Source: Hydromonas sp.
Lineage (GTDB): Bacteria > Pseudomonadota > Gammaproteobacteria > Burkholderiales > Burkholderiaceae
Length of the DNA: 57,770 nucleotides
Direction: 5' to 3'
Assembly (NCBI GenBank): GCA_017495165.1
Contig: JAFEII010000005.1
Coordinates: forward strand, 1 to 57,770
Shown here piece after piece: positions 45,621 to 55,125 of this stretch. The notes under the pieces were generated by a model, which saw only the letters and a program-made list of their open reading frames with translations, searched no databases and had not been told where the DNA came from. The stretch's first letter is position 1. The number at the start of each line of letters is the position of its first letter. A program made the translations under genes and the position numbers.

Positions 45621-46697
45621 ATGACCCAAACACACAATATTGAACCGCTCATGCAACACCTTCGCGCCAGCGCCGCGCAGCTCGGTTTGACGCATCTGTC
45701 GGTGAGCCAGCCTGATTTGTCAACGGCGCGTGAGGCACATCTAAATTGGCTTGCGCAAGGCATGCACGGCGAAATGAGTTATATGGCGCGCAATATAGAA
45801 GGTCGGTTTGCGATTGACGGTTTGGTGCCTGATGCGCTGAGTATTATTAGTGTCAGCTTGCCGTATCTTGCGCCGCAGCTTGAAGCGGATTGGCAAAATC
45901 AAGCGTGGCGCACGATGCAAACCCCGCAACGCGCCAGTGTTTCACGCTACGCACTTGGGCGTGATTATCACAAAGTCATGCGCGGCAAACTCCAAAAACT
46001 CGGCCAAGCCTTGAGCGAATATGTTGCGCCGTTTCAGTTGCAATACCGCGTATTCTCTGACAGCGCGCCCGTGCCAGAAGTGGAAATTGCGCAGCAAAGT
46101 GCGCTGGGCTGGCGCGGCAAACACACGCTGTTGCTCAATCGAAGCCAAGGCTCCATGTTTTTTTTGGGCGAATTGTATGTCAACCTTGATTTGCCAATTG
46201 ATGCGCCCGCAAGCCCGCATTGCGGTTCATGCACGTCGTGCATGGATATTTGTCCAACCCGCGCCATCGTTGCCCCATACCAAGTGGATGCGCGGCGCTG
46301 TATTTCATACCTCACGATTGAGTTTTCAGGTCAAATCCCGCACGAGTTTCGGCGTGCGATTGGCAATCGGATTTATGGCTGCGATGATTGTCAGCTGGTT
46401 TGCCCATGGAATAAATTTGCGACGCGCTCAGACTGCGCCGATTTTGAGGCGCGCCATGATTTGCATCAAAGCGATTTAATTGACTTGCTCGCATGGGACG
46501 AATCCGCATTTAAAACCCGCATGGCAGGCTCGGCGATTCATCGAATCGGTCATGCACAATGGCAACGCAATATTATTTTGGCGCTGGGCAACTGCCAGAA
46601 ATCCGCAGAGATTGCGGCGGCGTTGCAACCGTTTTGTCAACACGACAATGAGGTGCTGCGCGAGCAAGCGCAATGGTCTGTTGCGCAGCACATCTAA
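45621..46697 (+). CDS. queG: Epoxyqueuosine reductase QueG
   Basis: Cobalamin- and iron-sulfur-dependent enzyme for the last step of queuosine synthesis in tRNA. The 358-residue protein has two 4Fe-4S motifs, HCGSCTSCMDICPTRA and CDDCQLVCPWNK, and the VFSDSAPVPEVEIAQQSALGW stretch near the cobalamin site. The ATG at 45621 gives the family N-terminus; the upstream frame extension does not. Confidence 0.95.
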   Translation: MTQTHNIEPLMQHLRASAAQLGLTHLSVSQPDLSTAREAHLNWLAQGMHGEMSYMARNIEGRFAIDGLVPDALSIISVSLPYLAPQLEADWQNQAWRTMQTPQRASVSRYALGRDYHKVMRGKLQKLGQALSEYVAPFQLQYRVFSDSAPVPEVEIAQQSALGWRGKHTLLLNRSQGSMFFLGELYVNLDLPIDAPASPHCGSCTSCMDICPTRAIVAPYQVDARRCISYLTIEFSGQIPHEFRRAIGNRIYGCDDCQLVCPWNKFATRSDCADFEARHDLHQSDLIDLLAWDESAFKTRMAGSAIHRIGHAQWQRNIILALGNCQKSAEIAAALQPFCQHDNEVLREQAQWSVAQHI

Positions 46698-46717
46698 ACG
46701 TCAGAAAGTGCGCTCAA

Positions 46718-47359
46718 TCAAATCAGCGGCACGCCCGTTTTGCTTTGCGCCAACTCAAGCGAGACATCAGGCGCCAGTTCAACGACCTTTAATCCATCTG
46801 CGGTGATGTCAAACACGCCCAAATCCGTGATGATGCGGTCAATCACGGCCACGCCTGTGAGCGGCAATGTGCATTGGGGCAAAATTTTGAAGTCCTCGCC
46901 TGAGCCGTCTTTGCGCTTGACGGTGTGTTCCATCAATACAATCACGCGGCGCACGCCTGCAACCAAGTCCATTGCGCCGCCCATGCCTTTGACCATTTTG
47001 CCGGGAATCATCCAGTTGGCCAAATCGCCATTGTCGGAGACTTGCATCGCACCCAAGATGGACAAATCGACGTGGCCGCCACGTATCATGCCAAATGAAT
47101 CGGCAGATGAAAAAACCGATGAGCCGTCAAGTGTGGTGATGGTTTGCTTGCCTGCGTTAATTAAATCGGCGTCTACTTGGGATTCGGTTGGAAATGGGCC
47201 GATGCCCAATAAACCATTTTCTGATTGCAGCCAGACTTCTTTGTCCTCGCTCACGTAATTGGCCACCATTGTGGGTAGGCCAATGCCTAAATTGACGTAA
47301 AAACCATCTTGTAACTCTTGAGCGGCGCGTGCCGCCATTTCATTTTTATTCCAAGCCAT
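46718..47359 (-). CDS. scoB: 3-oxoacid CoA-transferase subunit B
   Basis: Beta subunit of a succinyl-CoA:3-ketoacid (or acetoacetate) CoA-transferase. The 213-residue protein has the N-terminal [19 protein letters not shown] and the catalytic glutamate in [13 protein letters not shown]. The start behind TTAAGGAG is clear. It follows scoA by 10 bases on the same strand. Confidence 0.93.
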   Translation of the reverse strand: MAWNKNEMAARAAQELQDGFYVNLGIGLPTMVANYVSEDKEVWLQSENGLLGIGPFPTESQVDADLINAGKQTITTLDGSSVFSSADSFGMIRGGHVDLSILGAMQVSDNGDLANWMIPGKMVKGMGGAMDLVAGVRRVIVLMEHTVKRKDGSGEDFKILPQCTLPLTGVAVIDRIITDLGVFDITADGLKVVELAPDVSLELAQSKTGVPLI

Positions 47360-47369
47360 GCTTTGCTCC

Positions 47370-48068
47370 TTAAGCGGAAATGGTGCGTTGTTCGATGCGT
47401 TTTTCGGGGGTGGCATTTAAGACGATGCGTTGCACAAAAATACCGGGCGTGTGAACGGTGTCTGGGTCAAATGTGCCGTTCTCGACGATTTCTTCGACTT
47501 CAACAATTGTGATTTTGCCTGCCGTTGCGACCATCGGGTTAAAGTTGCGTGCGGTGCGTCGATAAATTAAATTGCCTGATTTGTCCGCTTTCCATGCTTT
47601 GACCAGCGCAATGTCCGCGGTGAGGGCGTGTTCCATGATGTAGGTTTCGCCGTTAAACTCGCGGGTTTCTTTGCCCTGCGCGACCAATGTGCCCACGCCT
47701 GTTTTGGTATAAAAAGCAGGGATGCCTGCGCCGCCTGCGCGCAATTTTTCGGCCAATGTGCCTTGCGGGGTGAACTCAAGCTCAAGCTCGCCAGCCAAAT
47801 ATTGGCGTTCAAACTCTTTGTTTTCGCCAACATAGGATGAAATCATTTTGCTGATTTGGCGCGTGTCTAAGAGTTGCCCCAAGCCAAAACCATCCACGCC
47901 CGCGTTGTTTGAAATGCAGGTGAGGTTTTTAACGCCTGTGTCGCGCAATGCGGCAATCAAGGCTTCAGGAATGCCGCATAAGCCAAAACCGCCGACGGCC
48001 AGTGTTTGGCCATCATGCACAATATCGGCCAATGCATGTGCTGCGGATGAAAAAATTTTATTTGCCAT
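47370..48068 (-). CDS. scoA: 3-oxoacid CoA-transferase subunit A
   Basis: Alpha subunit, 232 residues, with the glycine-rich [14 protein letters not shown] and a [15 protein letters not shown] segment. With scoB it moves CoA between succinyl-CoA (or another donor) and a 3-keto acid such as acetoacetate. The neighbouring permease and dehydrogenase fit uptake and breakdown of a short hydroxy or keto acid. Confidence 0.93.
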   Translation of the reverse strand: MANKIFSSAAHALADIVHDGQTLAVGGFGLCGIPEALIAALRDTGVKNLTCISNNAGVDGFGLGQLLDTRQISKMISSYVGENKEFERQYLAGELELEFTPQGTLAEKLRAGGAGIPAFYTKTGVGTLVAQGKETREFNGETYIMEHALTADIALVKAWKADKSGNLIYRRTARNFNPMVATAGKITIVEVEEIVENGTFDPDTVHTPGIFVQRIVLNATPEKRIEQRTISA

Positions 48069-48125
48069 TGATGCGCTCCGTTATAAATTTAAAAAATAGG
48101 TGATGCGTTTAAAATTATTGTAAAA

Positions 48126-48158
48126 ATGGCGATGACCGATTGTGTCAGTCATCGCCAT
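48126..48158 (-). terminator. Terminator after the GntP-family permease
   Basis: ATGGCGATGAC and GTCATCGCCAT with an 11-base loop; on the minus strand it is followed by TTTTTA. It separates the permease from scoA. Confidence 0.8.
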
Positions 48159-48175
48159 GTGGCATTCGCATTAAT

Positions 48176-49579
48176 TTAATACAGGCCAGTCATGTAATAA
48201 AAGCCAATTGCAACAAACACCGCCAACGTTTTGATGAGTGTGATGGCAAAAATGTCTTTGTAAGACTGTTTGTGGGTAAGCCCCGTTACCGCAAGCAGGG
48301 TAATCACCGCGCCGTTGTGCGGCAATGTGTCCATGCCGCCCGAAGCCATGGCGGCGATGCGGTGAAATACCTCGAGCGGGATTTGCGCCAGCTCGGCGTT
48401 GGCTTTGAAAATATCGGCCATTGCGGCAAGGGCAATGCTCAAACCGCCTGACGCAGAGCCTGTAATGCCAGCCAAAGCCGTGACGGTGACCGCTTCATTG
48501 ATCAGTGGGTTTGGGATGGTTTTCAGTGCTTCTGATGCTACCAAAAAACCGGGTAACGCGGCAATGACACCGCCAAAACCGTATTCGGATGCGGTATTCA
48601 TGGTGGCCAATAATGCGCCTGAAATGGCATCTTTAGATCCCTGCGCAAAGCGGGTAAATACGGCTTTGCCGCCTAAAAGAAACACGGATGCAATCCCGAC
48701 CAACAACGCGCCTTCAACCGCCCAAATGGCAGAAATTTTGCTGATTTCTTGTACCACAGGTGTGGCTTTGCCGATGACTGCAGGGATAAATTCAACTTTT
48801 GCGCCGTAAAAATGCGGGATGAGGTCTGTAAATACTTTGTTCATCACGCCGACCAAAATTAAAGGGGAAATCGCAATCAGCGGATGAGCGAGCTTTTCAA
48901 TCGTCAGAGGCGCAGGCTCATTTTTTAGCTCAACGCCTGAGTCGTAGTTTTCACCCAAAGAGGCGGCACGGTGGCGGTTCCATTCTAAATAAATCAAACC
49001 CATCACAAAAATAAACAATGCGCCAACAATCCCTAAAATGGGCGCAGCGTAAATGTTTGTGCCAAAAAATGTGGTGGGAATCACGTTTTGAATTTGCGGT
49101 GTACCTGGCAACGAATCCATGGTGAATGTGAACGCGCCCAAAGCGATGGTGGCAGGAATGAGGCGTTTGGGAATATTGCCTTGGCGGAACATTTCTGCCG
49201 CAAACGGATACACCGCAAACACCACCACAAACAAGGAGACGCCGCCATAAGTCAACAGCGAGCATACCAGTACAATCGCCACAATGGCGCGTTTGTGGCC
49301 AATAAATTTAATCACGCTGGAGACGATGGATTTAGAGAAGCCTGATAGTTCAATGACTTTGCCAAAAATAGCGCCGAGCAAAAATACGGGAAAATAGTTT
49401 TTAATAAAACCGACCATTTTGTCCATAAAAAGCCCTGTAAACATAGGCGCAACCAAGCTGGGATCGGTTAACAATACTGCGCCAAGTGCTGCAATTGGGG
49501 CAAATAGAATAACGCTGTAGCCTTTGTATGCGACAAACATTAAGAACAGCAATGCCGCCAAAATAATGATAAAACTCAT
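48176..49579 (-). CDS. GntP-family permease (probable hydroxy-acid transporter)
   Basis: A 467-residue inner-membrane protein with about 12 to 14 hydrophobic segments and the GntP/citrate-proton symporter pattern (FPVFLLGAIFGKVIELSG, TYGGVSLFVVVFAVYPFA, MDSLPGTPQIQNVIPTTFFGT). GntP relatives take up gluconate, D-3-hydroxybutyrate and similar acids. The scoAB genes suggest hydroxybutyrate or acetoacetate. AAGGAG precedes the start. Confidence 0.88.
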   Translation of the reverse strand: MSFIIILAALLFLMFVAYKGYSVILFAPIAALGAVLLTDPSLVAPMFTGLFMDKMVGFIKNYFPVFLLGAIFGKVIELSGFSKSIVSSVIKFIGHKRAIVAIVLVCSLLTYGGVSLFVVVFAVYPFAAEMFRQGNIPKRLIPATIALGAFTFTMDSLPGTPQIQNVIPTTFFGTNIYAAPILGIVGALFIFVMGLIYLEWNRHRAASLGENYDSGVELKNEPAPLTIEKLAHPLIAISPLILVGVMNKVFTDLIPHFYGAKVEFIPAVIGKATPVVQEISKISAIWAVEGALLVGIASVFLLGGKAVFTRFAQGSKDAISGALLATMNTASEYGFGGVIAALPGFLVASEALKTIPNPLINEAVTVTALAGITGSASGGLSIALAAMADIFKANAELAQIPLEVFHRIAAMASGGMDTLPHNGAVITLLAVTGLTHKQSYKDIFAITLIKTLAVFVAIGFYYMTGLY

Positions 49580-49773
49580 GATTGTCTCCTTGAGTAGGTG
49601 TATTTAGATGTTTGTAATCTTAAAATTTTAAAGCGCTTTACTCTATCATAAATCTATAATTAAGTACTAACTTTAGTTTTTTGTAATTCAAACATATAAC
49701 TAAAAAGTATGTGATATTATTTTGTGCGATATTGGCGCACCAATTTTATGCTTAATTTAAAAAGGGAAACAGT

Positions 49774-50706
49774 ATGTCAACACAAACAACAAAAAATACG
49801 GCCGTTATTGGCGCAGGTGTGATTGGTCTGTCTTGGGCGGCGATGTTTGCCGCTGCGGGCTATCAAGTGCGTGTGTATGACCCAAGGCCTGATTTGGCGG
49901 ATATTTTGCACGCGAGCGTGGCTCTGTATATTAGTCAAATTCCTGCGGTGCAAAATGCGGGGGCTGATGTTAATGCCTTGGCACAAAATGTCTCGGTGGC
50001 GCAGTCGGTTGAGGAGGCCGTGTGCGACGCGATGTTGATTCAAGAAGCGGGGCCGGAAAAAATTGAGTTTAAGCAGGCGTTATTTGCGCAGATTGAACAA
50101 TTTGCTGCGCCTGATGCGATGATTGTGTCGTCCAGCTCCGGGATTCCGTCGAGTGTGGCGGGGCTAAAAATGCGAGACGCAAGCCGATTGTTGATAGGCC
50201 ACCCGTTTAATCCACCGCATATTTTGCCGTTGGTTGAAGTGTGCGCTGCGCCGAGCACGGCGCAACGGCATATTGATGTGTTGATGGATTTTTACACCCA
50301 TTTGGGTAAAAAACCGATTCAACTGCACAAGGAAATCAAAGGCTTTGTGGTCAACCGTTTGCAAGCGGTTTTGATTCGTGAAGCGGCGTTTTTGGTGGAG
50401 CAGGGCGTGGTAAATATGGCGGAGTTGGATGAGTTATTTAAGCAGTCATTGGGCGTTCGGTATGCAACGATTGGGCCGCTTTTATCGAGCTGCCTTGGCG
50501 GTGGCGCTGGTGGCGTGTCTGGTTTTATGAACCATATTATGAATGGCTTGATTGAAACTGTTGGTCAAACCCCTTTGAGTGCGGCGTCAATCGACTTGCT
50601 TGAAACGCAGTCACAAGAGGCTTATCCCGCCGAGCTGCGTGCGCAGTTGATTCAAAAACGTGATCGCCAACAAATTTGGCTGGTTTCGGGCTTGGAGGCG
50701 GTGTGA
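49774..50706 (+). CDS. 3-hydroxyacyl-CoA dehydrogenase family protein
   Basis: NAD-dependent dehydrogenase of 310 residues. The N-terminal Rossmann motif is GAGVIGLSWAAMFAAAG (12-28), then IQEAGPEKIEFK, SSSSGIPSS and the catalytic His in GHPFNPPH, and the C-terminal helical domain. The short size and motifs fit 3-hydroxybutyryl-CoA, L-carnitine or L-gulonate dehydrogenases; I cannot decide among them. It is divergent from the permease, so a shared pathway is likely. Confidence 0.88.
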   Translation: MSTQTTKNTAVIGAGVIGLSWAAMFAAAGYQVRVYDPRPDLADILHASVALYISQIPAVQNAGADVNALAQNVSVAQSVEEAVCDAMLIQEAGPEKIEFKQALFAQIEQFAAPDAMIVSSSSGIPSSVAGLKMRDASRLLIGHPFNPPHILPLVEVCAAPSTAQRHIDVLMDFYTHLGKKPIQLHKEIKGFVVNRLQAVLIREAAFLVEQGVVNMAELDELFKQSLGVRYATIGPLLSSCLGGGAGGVSGFMNHIMNGLIETVGQTPLSAASIDLLETQSQEAYPAELRAQLIQKRDRQQIWLVSGLEAV

Positions 50707-50754
50707 TTGTCAAATGTAGTTGACGCGACATGGTTTAAATGGGCAATTTAAAAG

Positions 50755-50800
50755 CCGTCAATTAAAAAGAACGTCCGTTCTTTTTAATTGACGGTGTTTT
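50755..50800 (+). terminator. Terminator of the dehydrogenase gene, overlapped by the next promoter
   Basis: CCGTCAATTAAAAAGAACG, TC, CGTTCTTTTTAATTGACGG: 19-bp perfect arms followed by TGTTTTTTC. The right arm contains the next gene's -35 box. Confidence 0.82.
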
Positions 50801-50815
50801 TTCTTGTGCTAATAT
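50788..50815 (+). promoter_or_regulatory. Putative sigma-70 promoter of the ETF-QO gene
   Basis: TTGACG (50788-50793), 16 bases, TAATAT (50810-50815), about 36 bases before the ATG. The -35 box lies in the 3' arm of the upstream terminator. Confidence 0.55.
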
Positions 50816-50850
50816 ACGCGTCTTAAAATTACTCAATATTGGAGCTCAAA

Positions 50851-52500
50851 ATGGATCAAATCGTTGAACGGGACGTTATGGAATATGATGTGTTGGTGGT
50901 GGGCGGCGGGCCTGCTGGTTTGGCCAGCGCGATTCATATGAAGCAGCTCAATCCTGATTTGAACGTGTGTTTGATTGAGAAGGGCTCAGAAATTGGGGCG
51001 CATATTTTGTCGGGCGCGGTGATGGATCCGATTGCGTTGAATGAGTTGTTTCCCAATTGGCAAGCGCTTGGTGCGCCTTTGAATGTGCCGGTTAAGGAAG
51101 ATCAGTTTTTGTTTTTGAATGAGACGGGTTTTAAAGCGACGCCCAATTGGTTGCTGCCCAAGTGTTTTCAAAACCATGGCAATTATATTGTGAGTTTGGC
51201 GAATGTGGCGCGTTGGTTGGGTGAGCAGGCGGATGCGCTGGGGGTTGAGATTTACCCTGGTTTTGCGGGTGCGCAGGTGTTGTTTGATGAGAATGGCGCG
51301 GTTAAAGGCGTGTGTACGGGCGATATGGGAATCGCAAAAGACGGCTTGCGCACGGCGCATTATCAGCCCGGGGTGGCGTTGCATGCCAAATATACGGTGT
51401 TTGCTGAAGGCGCTCGCGGTCATTTGGGTAAGCAGTTGATGGCGCATTTTGATTTGAATCAGGGGCGCGATCCGCAAGCTTATGGTTTGGGGATTAAGGA
51501 GATTTGGCAGGTGCCTGCGGAGCAGCATCAAGAGGGTTTGGTGGTGCATACGGCGGGTTGGCCTTTGGACAGTGATACGTATGGCGGTACGTTTTTGTAC
51601 CATTTGGATAATCAGCAAATCGCGCTGGGTATGGTGGTGGGCTTGGATTATCAAAATCCGTATTTGTCGCCGTTTGAGGAGTTTCAGCGGTATAAAACCC
51701 ATCCTGCGATTGCGAAATTTTTAAAAGGTGGCAAGCGCTTGAGTTATGGTGCGCGCGCGATTACGGCGGGCGGGATTTTGTCTTTGCCGCAGTTGTATTT
51801 TAAGGGCGGCGTTTTGGTGGGTTGCGAAGCGGGTACGTTGAATGCGTCGCGGATTAAGGGTTCGCACGGTGCGATTAAAACGGGTATGTTGGCGGCGGCT
51901 GCAATTGTGCAGGCGTTGGCCGATAACCGCGAGCGCGATGAGTTGCCTGAGTATGAAGCGGCTTTTCATGCGTCGTGGCTTAAAGATGAATTGTGGCGCG
52001 CCCGTAATTTTAAACAGTGGTTTAAAAAGGGGCGCACGGTTGCGACGTTGATGACTGGGATTGAGCAAAAGCTGTTGGGTGGTAAGTTTCCTTGGACGAT
52101 TCACCGCACCAAAGCGGATCATGAGTGTTTGTTGCCTGCTGCGCAATGCAGCCCGATTGCGTATCCAAAACCTGATAATGTACTGACGTTTGACCGTTTG
52201 AGTTCGGTGTTTGTTTCAAATACGAATCATGAGGAAAATCAGCCAGTGCATTTGCAGCTTAAGGATGCGGGTGTGCCGGTTGCGGTGAATTTGGCCAAAT
52301 ATGCTGGGCCGGAAGCGCGGTTTTGTCCTGCGGGCGTGTATGAGTTTATTGAGGATGCCGATAATATTGGGCAGCAACGTTTGCAGATTAATGCACAAAA
52401 TTGCGTGCATTGCAAAACCTGCGATATTAAAGATCCGACTCAGAATATTAACTGGGTGACGCCTGAGGGTGGTGGCGGGCCGACATATACCAATATGTAA
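50851..52500 (+). CDS. etfD: Electron transfer flavoprotein-ubiquinone oxidoreductase
   Basis: Membrane-associated flavoprotein that passes electrons from ETF, for example from acyl-CoA dehydrogenases, to the quinone pool. The 549-residue protein has the FAD motif GGGPAGLASAIH, the GAHILSGAVMDP stretch, and a C-terminal 4Fe-4S site with FCPAGVYEF and CVHCKTCDIKDP. The start is ATG 50851, six bases after GGAG. Confidence 0.96.
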   Translation: MDQIVERDVMEYDVLVVGGGPAGLASAIHMKQLNPDLNVCLIEKGSEIGAHILSGAVMDPIALNELFPNWQALGAPLNVPVKEDQFLFLNETGFKATPNWLLPKCFQNHGNYIVSLANVARWLGEQADALGVEIYPGFAGAQVLFDENGAVKGVCTGDMGIAKDGLRTAHYQPGVALHAKYTVFAEGARGHLGKQLMAHFDLNQGRDPQAYGLGIKEIWQVPAEQHQEGLVVHTAGWPLDSDTYGGTFLYHLDNQQIALGMVVGLDYQNPYLSPFEEFQRYKTHPAIAKFLKGGKRLSYGARAITAGGILSLPQLYFKGGVLVGCEAGTLNASRIKGSHGAIKTGMLAAAAIVQALADNRERDELPEYEAAFHASWLKDELWRARNFKQWFKKGRTVATLMTGIEQKLLGGKFPWTIHRTKADHECLLPAAQCSPIAYPKPDNVLTFDRLSSVFVSNTNHEENQPVHLQLKDAGVPVAVNLAKYAGPEARFCPAGVYEFIEDADNIGQQRLQINAQNCVHCKTCDIKDPTQNINWVTPEGGGGPTYTNM

Positions 52501-52560
52501 TGAATGTTTGTGCGGCGTTGATGTTTTATGTTTAATATTTTGCGTTTTAACGCTGCTTTG

Positions 52561-52592
52561 AATCCCCGCGATGCATTTGCGGGGATTTTTAA
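52561..52592 (+). terminator. Terminator after the ETF-QO gene
   Basis: AATCCCCGC, a 9-base loop, GCGGGGATT, then T-rich sequence. Confidence 0.82.
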
Positions 52593-52621
52593 TTTTGCCT
52601 AAATTTTAATAAAGATGTTCT

Positions 52622-53218
52622 ATGACGCAAGCATGTACTGAGTTGCCGATTTTATATACGTTTCGCCGCTGCCCGTATGCGATTCGGGCGCGCATGGCGA
52701 TTGCTGCGCATGGGGTTGCGGTGACTCAGGTTGAAGTGGCGCTTAAGTCCAAGCCGGCCGAGTTGTTGGCGCTCTCTCCAAAAGGCACTGTGCCTGTTTT
52801 ACGCTTGCCAAATGGTGCTGTGTTGGCACAAAGTTTGGAGATTATGGCGTGGGCGGCTGGTGATGCGGACTTGTTTGATGCCGATGCGCTTGAGTTGCTG
52901 GGGGAAAATGATGGCTCGTTTAAGCAGGCGCTTGATTTGTACAAATATGCGCAGCGCCATCCTGAGTTTCCTGCTTGGGTTTATCGGCAACGCGGTGTGG
53001 TGTTTTTGGTGCGTCTTGAGCGGATTCTTGCGGTGCAGTTGTTTTTGGCTGGTGATGAGGGCGGTGCGCTGGATTGGGCGATTATGCCTTTTGTGCGCCA
53101 GTTTGCGGGGGTTGATGCGGATTGGTTTGGGGCTGCGCCTTTTCCTGCCTTGCGTGAGTGGTTGGCGCGTTGGCAAGCGAGCCCGCTGTTTTTGGCGGTG
53201 ATGGCGCGGGTTGCATAA
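52622..53218 (+). CDS. Glutathione S-transferase family protein
   Basis: A 198-residue cytoplasmic protein with a thioredoxin-like N-terminal domain (LYTFRRCPYAIRARMAI, with the Cys where GSTs bind glutathione; LSPKGTVPVLRLPNGAVLAQS with the cis-Pro and Ser) and an all-helical C-terminal domain. The substrate is unknown. It is single, between two terminator-bounded genes. Confidence 0.88.
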   Translation: MTQACTELPILYTFRRCPYAIRARMAIAAHGVAVTQVEVALKSKPAELLALSPKGTVPVLRLPNGAVLAQSLEIMAWAAGDADLFDADALELLGENDGSFKQALDLYKYAQRHPEFPAWVYRQRGVVFLVRLERILAVQLFLAGDEGGALDWAIMPFVRQFAGVDADWFGAAPFPALREWLARWQASPLFLAVMARVA

Positions 53219-53381
53219 ACCAAGCGCTGCGCTTTGCATGAGCGGTGGTTGAAAAATAAAAGCAGTGGCATTGGATGATTGCCAGATGTGATGGACTTTG
53301 ATGTGATAAATGCTGGCTTTTTTCTATTACAATGCGCCATTCTTTTTGTAAATTTTTTGTAATTTTGGACAGGACACAATT

Positions 53382-54956
53382 ATGGTATTTCTTGGTTATT
53401 ACGCGCTTGCGCTGGTGCTTGGTTTGGCGCAGGCGTGGAGTTTTGGCCCGTCACCCAAAGGTGGGTTGCAGATTGTGGTGATGGCTGGTTTGTTGGCGCT
53501 GCTGCGCACGGCGCGTCGGCCTGTGCGCGTGATGTGGGCGTTTGGGGTGGCTTGGTTTGCGGGCAGTTTGTACTGGTTGCATTTTTCCATGCATGACATT
53601 GGCGGCTTGCCTTTTGCGCTGTCGGTGTTGGCGGTGTTTGTGTTGGCGCTGTGCTTGACGGGGTTTTATGCGTTGGCGGTTTATATTTGGGCGCGTTGGC
53701 GCTCGGGTGGTGCGTCGGAGTTGTGGGCGCTGTGCGTGGGGTTTCCGTTGGCTTGGTTGGCGGCTGAGCTTGGGCGCGGTTATTTGTTTTTTGCGGGGTT
53801 TCCTTGGGTGGCGACGGGTTATGCGCAGACGGACAATGTGTTTTTAAAAGGTTGGTTTGCACTGGCGGGCGTGTATGGGGTTGGTTTTTTGGTGGCGCTG
53901 ATGGCTGGGGTTTTGTTGAGCATGGTTTTATTGGCGACCAATCAAATGACGCTGCGCAATCAGTTGGAGCGTGCAAAAAAAATGGTGCAGCTGGGTTTGG
54001 TTGCGAGCGCTTTGGCGGTTTCTGGCATGGTTTTGCAAGGTGTTTCATGGGGCAGGCCTGACGGCGCGCCTGCGAGTGTGCGCATGATTCAACCCAATGT
54101 GGCGCAAAACTTAAAGTTTGATGCGGATGTGATGCGCAACAATGCGCTGCTGTTTATGGAGCAAGCCAGTACGAGTCCAGCGGCGTTGACGGTTTTTCCC
54201 GAAACCGCGTTGCCATTTCCGTGGGCTGATTTGCCAGATGGTTATTTAAATTATATTCAACGCTCGCTTAAAAACGAGCGGGCGGTGCTGATGGGCGCGT
54301 TGGTCACGCAGGAGGCGGGCGATGTGGTTTTGGCGCACAACAGTGCGGTGTGGTTGGATGCGCGCAGCGACATGCACGCGCCTGCGCGGTTTGACAAGGC
54401 ACATTTGTTGCCGTTTGGTGAAACGATTCCAACGGGGTTTGGCTGGTTTGTGAATGCGATGAATATCCCATTGGGGGGCTATCAAAACGGCACGGGTTAT
54501 CCACGTTTTACGCTCAATACGCCCAGTGGCGCGGTGCGCGTGGCGACCAATATTTGCTTTGAAAATACCTTTGGCGAGGAGCTTATCGGCGCGTGGGATC
54601 AGGGCGATGCGCAGGCGCCGCATGTTTGGGTGAATATGACCAATTTGGGTTGGTTTGGCACGGCGAACATCAGCACCAATCAAGCGCATCATTTGCAAAT
54701 GTCACGCGCGCGTGCGATGGAAATGGCGCGCCCGATGTTGGTTGTGACCAATACGGGCAGCTCGGCGCAGATTGATGCGGTGGGTGATTTGGTTGATGTG
54801 TTGCCTGCGGATGAAGCGGTGGTACGTGATGTGATGGTGCAGCCGATGCGCGGCACAACACCTTATGTGCGGCTGGGGAATCGACCTTGGTTGGTTTTGA
54901 TTGGGTTGGTTGGGGCTTGGTTGTTGTATAAACGGGTGCGAAAAGTGGCGGTTTAG
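53382..54956 (+). CDS. lnt: Apolipoprotein N-acyltransferase
   Basis: Inner-membrane enzyme that adds the third acyl chain to lipoproteins. The 524-residue protein has six or more N-terminal helices, then a nitrilase-like periplasmic domain with the catalytic triad Glu274 (FPETALP), Lys339 (FDKAHLLPFGE) and Cys392 (NICFENTF), close to E. coli positions 267, 335 and 387. In many relatives it follows the CorC gene; that partner is not adjacent here. Confidence 0.96.
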   Translation: MVFLGYYALALVLGLAQAWSFGPSPKGGLQIVVMAGLLALLRTARRPVRVMWAFGVAWFAGSLYWLHFSMHDIGGLPFALSVLAVFVLALCLTGFYALAVYIWARWRSGGASELWALCVGFPLAWLAAELGRGYLFFAGFPWVATGYAQTDNVFLKGWFALAGVYGVGFLVALMAGVLLSMVLLATNQMTLRNQLERAKKMVQLGLVASALAVSGMVLQGVSWGRPDGAPASVRMIQPNVAQNLKFDADVMRNNALLFMEQASTSPAALTVFPETALPFPWADLPDGYLNYIQRSLKNERAVLMGALVTQEAGDVVLAHNSAVWLDARSDMHAPARFDKAHLLPFGETIPTGFGWFVNAMNIPLGGYQNGTGYPRFTLNTPSGAVRVATNICFENTFGEELIGAWDQGDAQAPHVWVNMTNLGWFGTANISTNQAHHLQMSRARAMEMARPMLVVTNTGSSAQIDAVGDLVDVLPADEAVVRDVMVQPMRGTTPYVRLGNRPWLVLIGLVGAWLLYKRVRKVAV

Positions 54957-55042
54957 GTGGGCTTTAAACGCTGCAAGCGGGTGCTTTTTTGATTGGCGTT
55001 GTGCTTCGTTGGATCGCTGAGTTTAAGCGTGTTTTTTATAAT

Positions 55043-55066
55043 TGGCGGTCAATACCGCCATTTTTT
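55043..55066 (+). terminator. Terminator after lnt
   Basis: TGGCGGT, CAAT, ACCGCCA, then six T. Confidence 0.78.
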
Positions 55067-55125
55067 GTCATCTTGCGTTGGCATTTTTTGGCTATTTTGT
55101 TTGTCATTTTTTAACAAAGGTTGGT

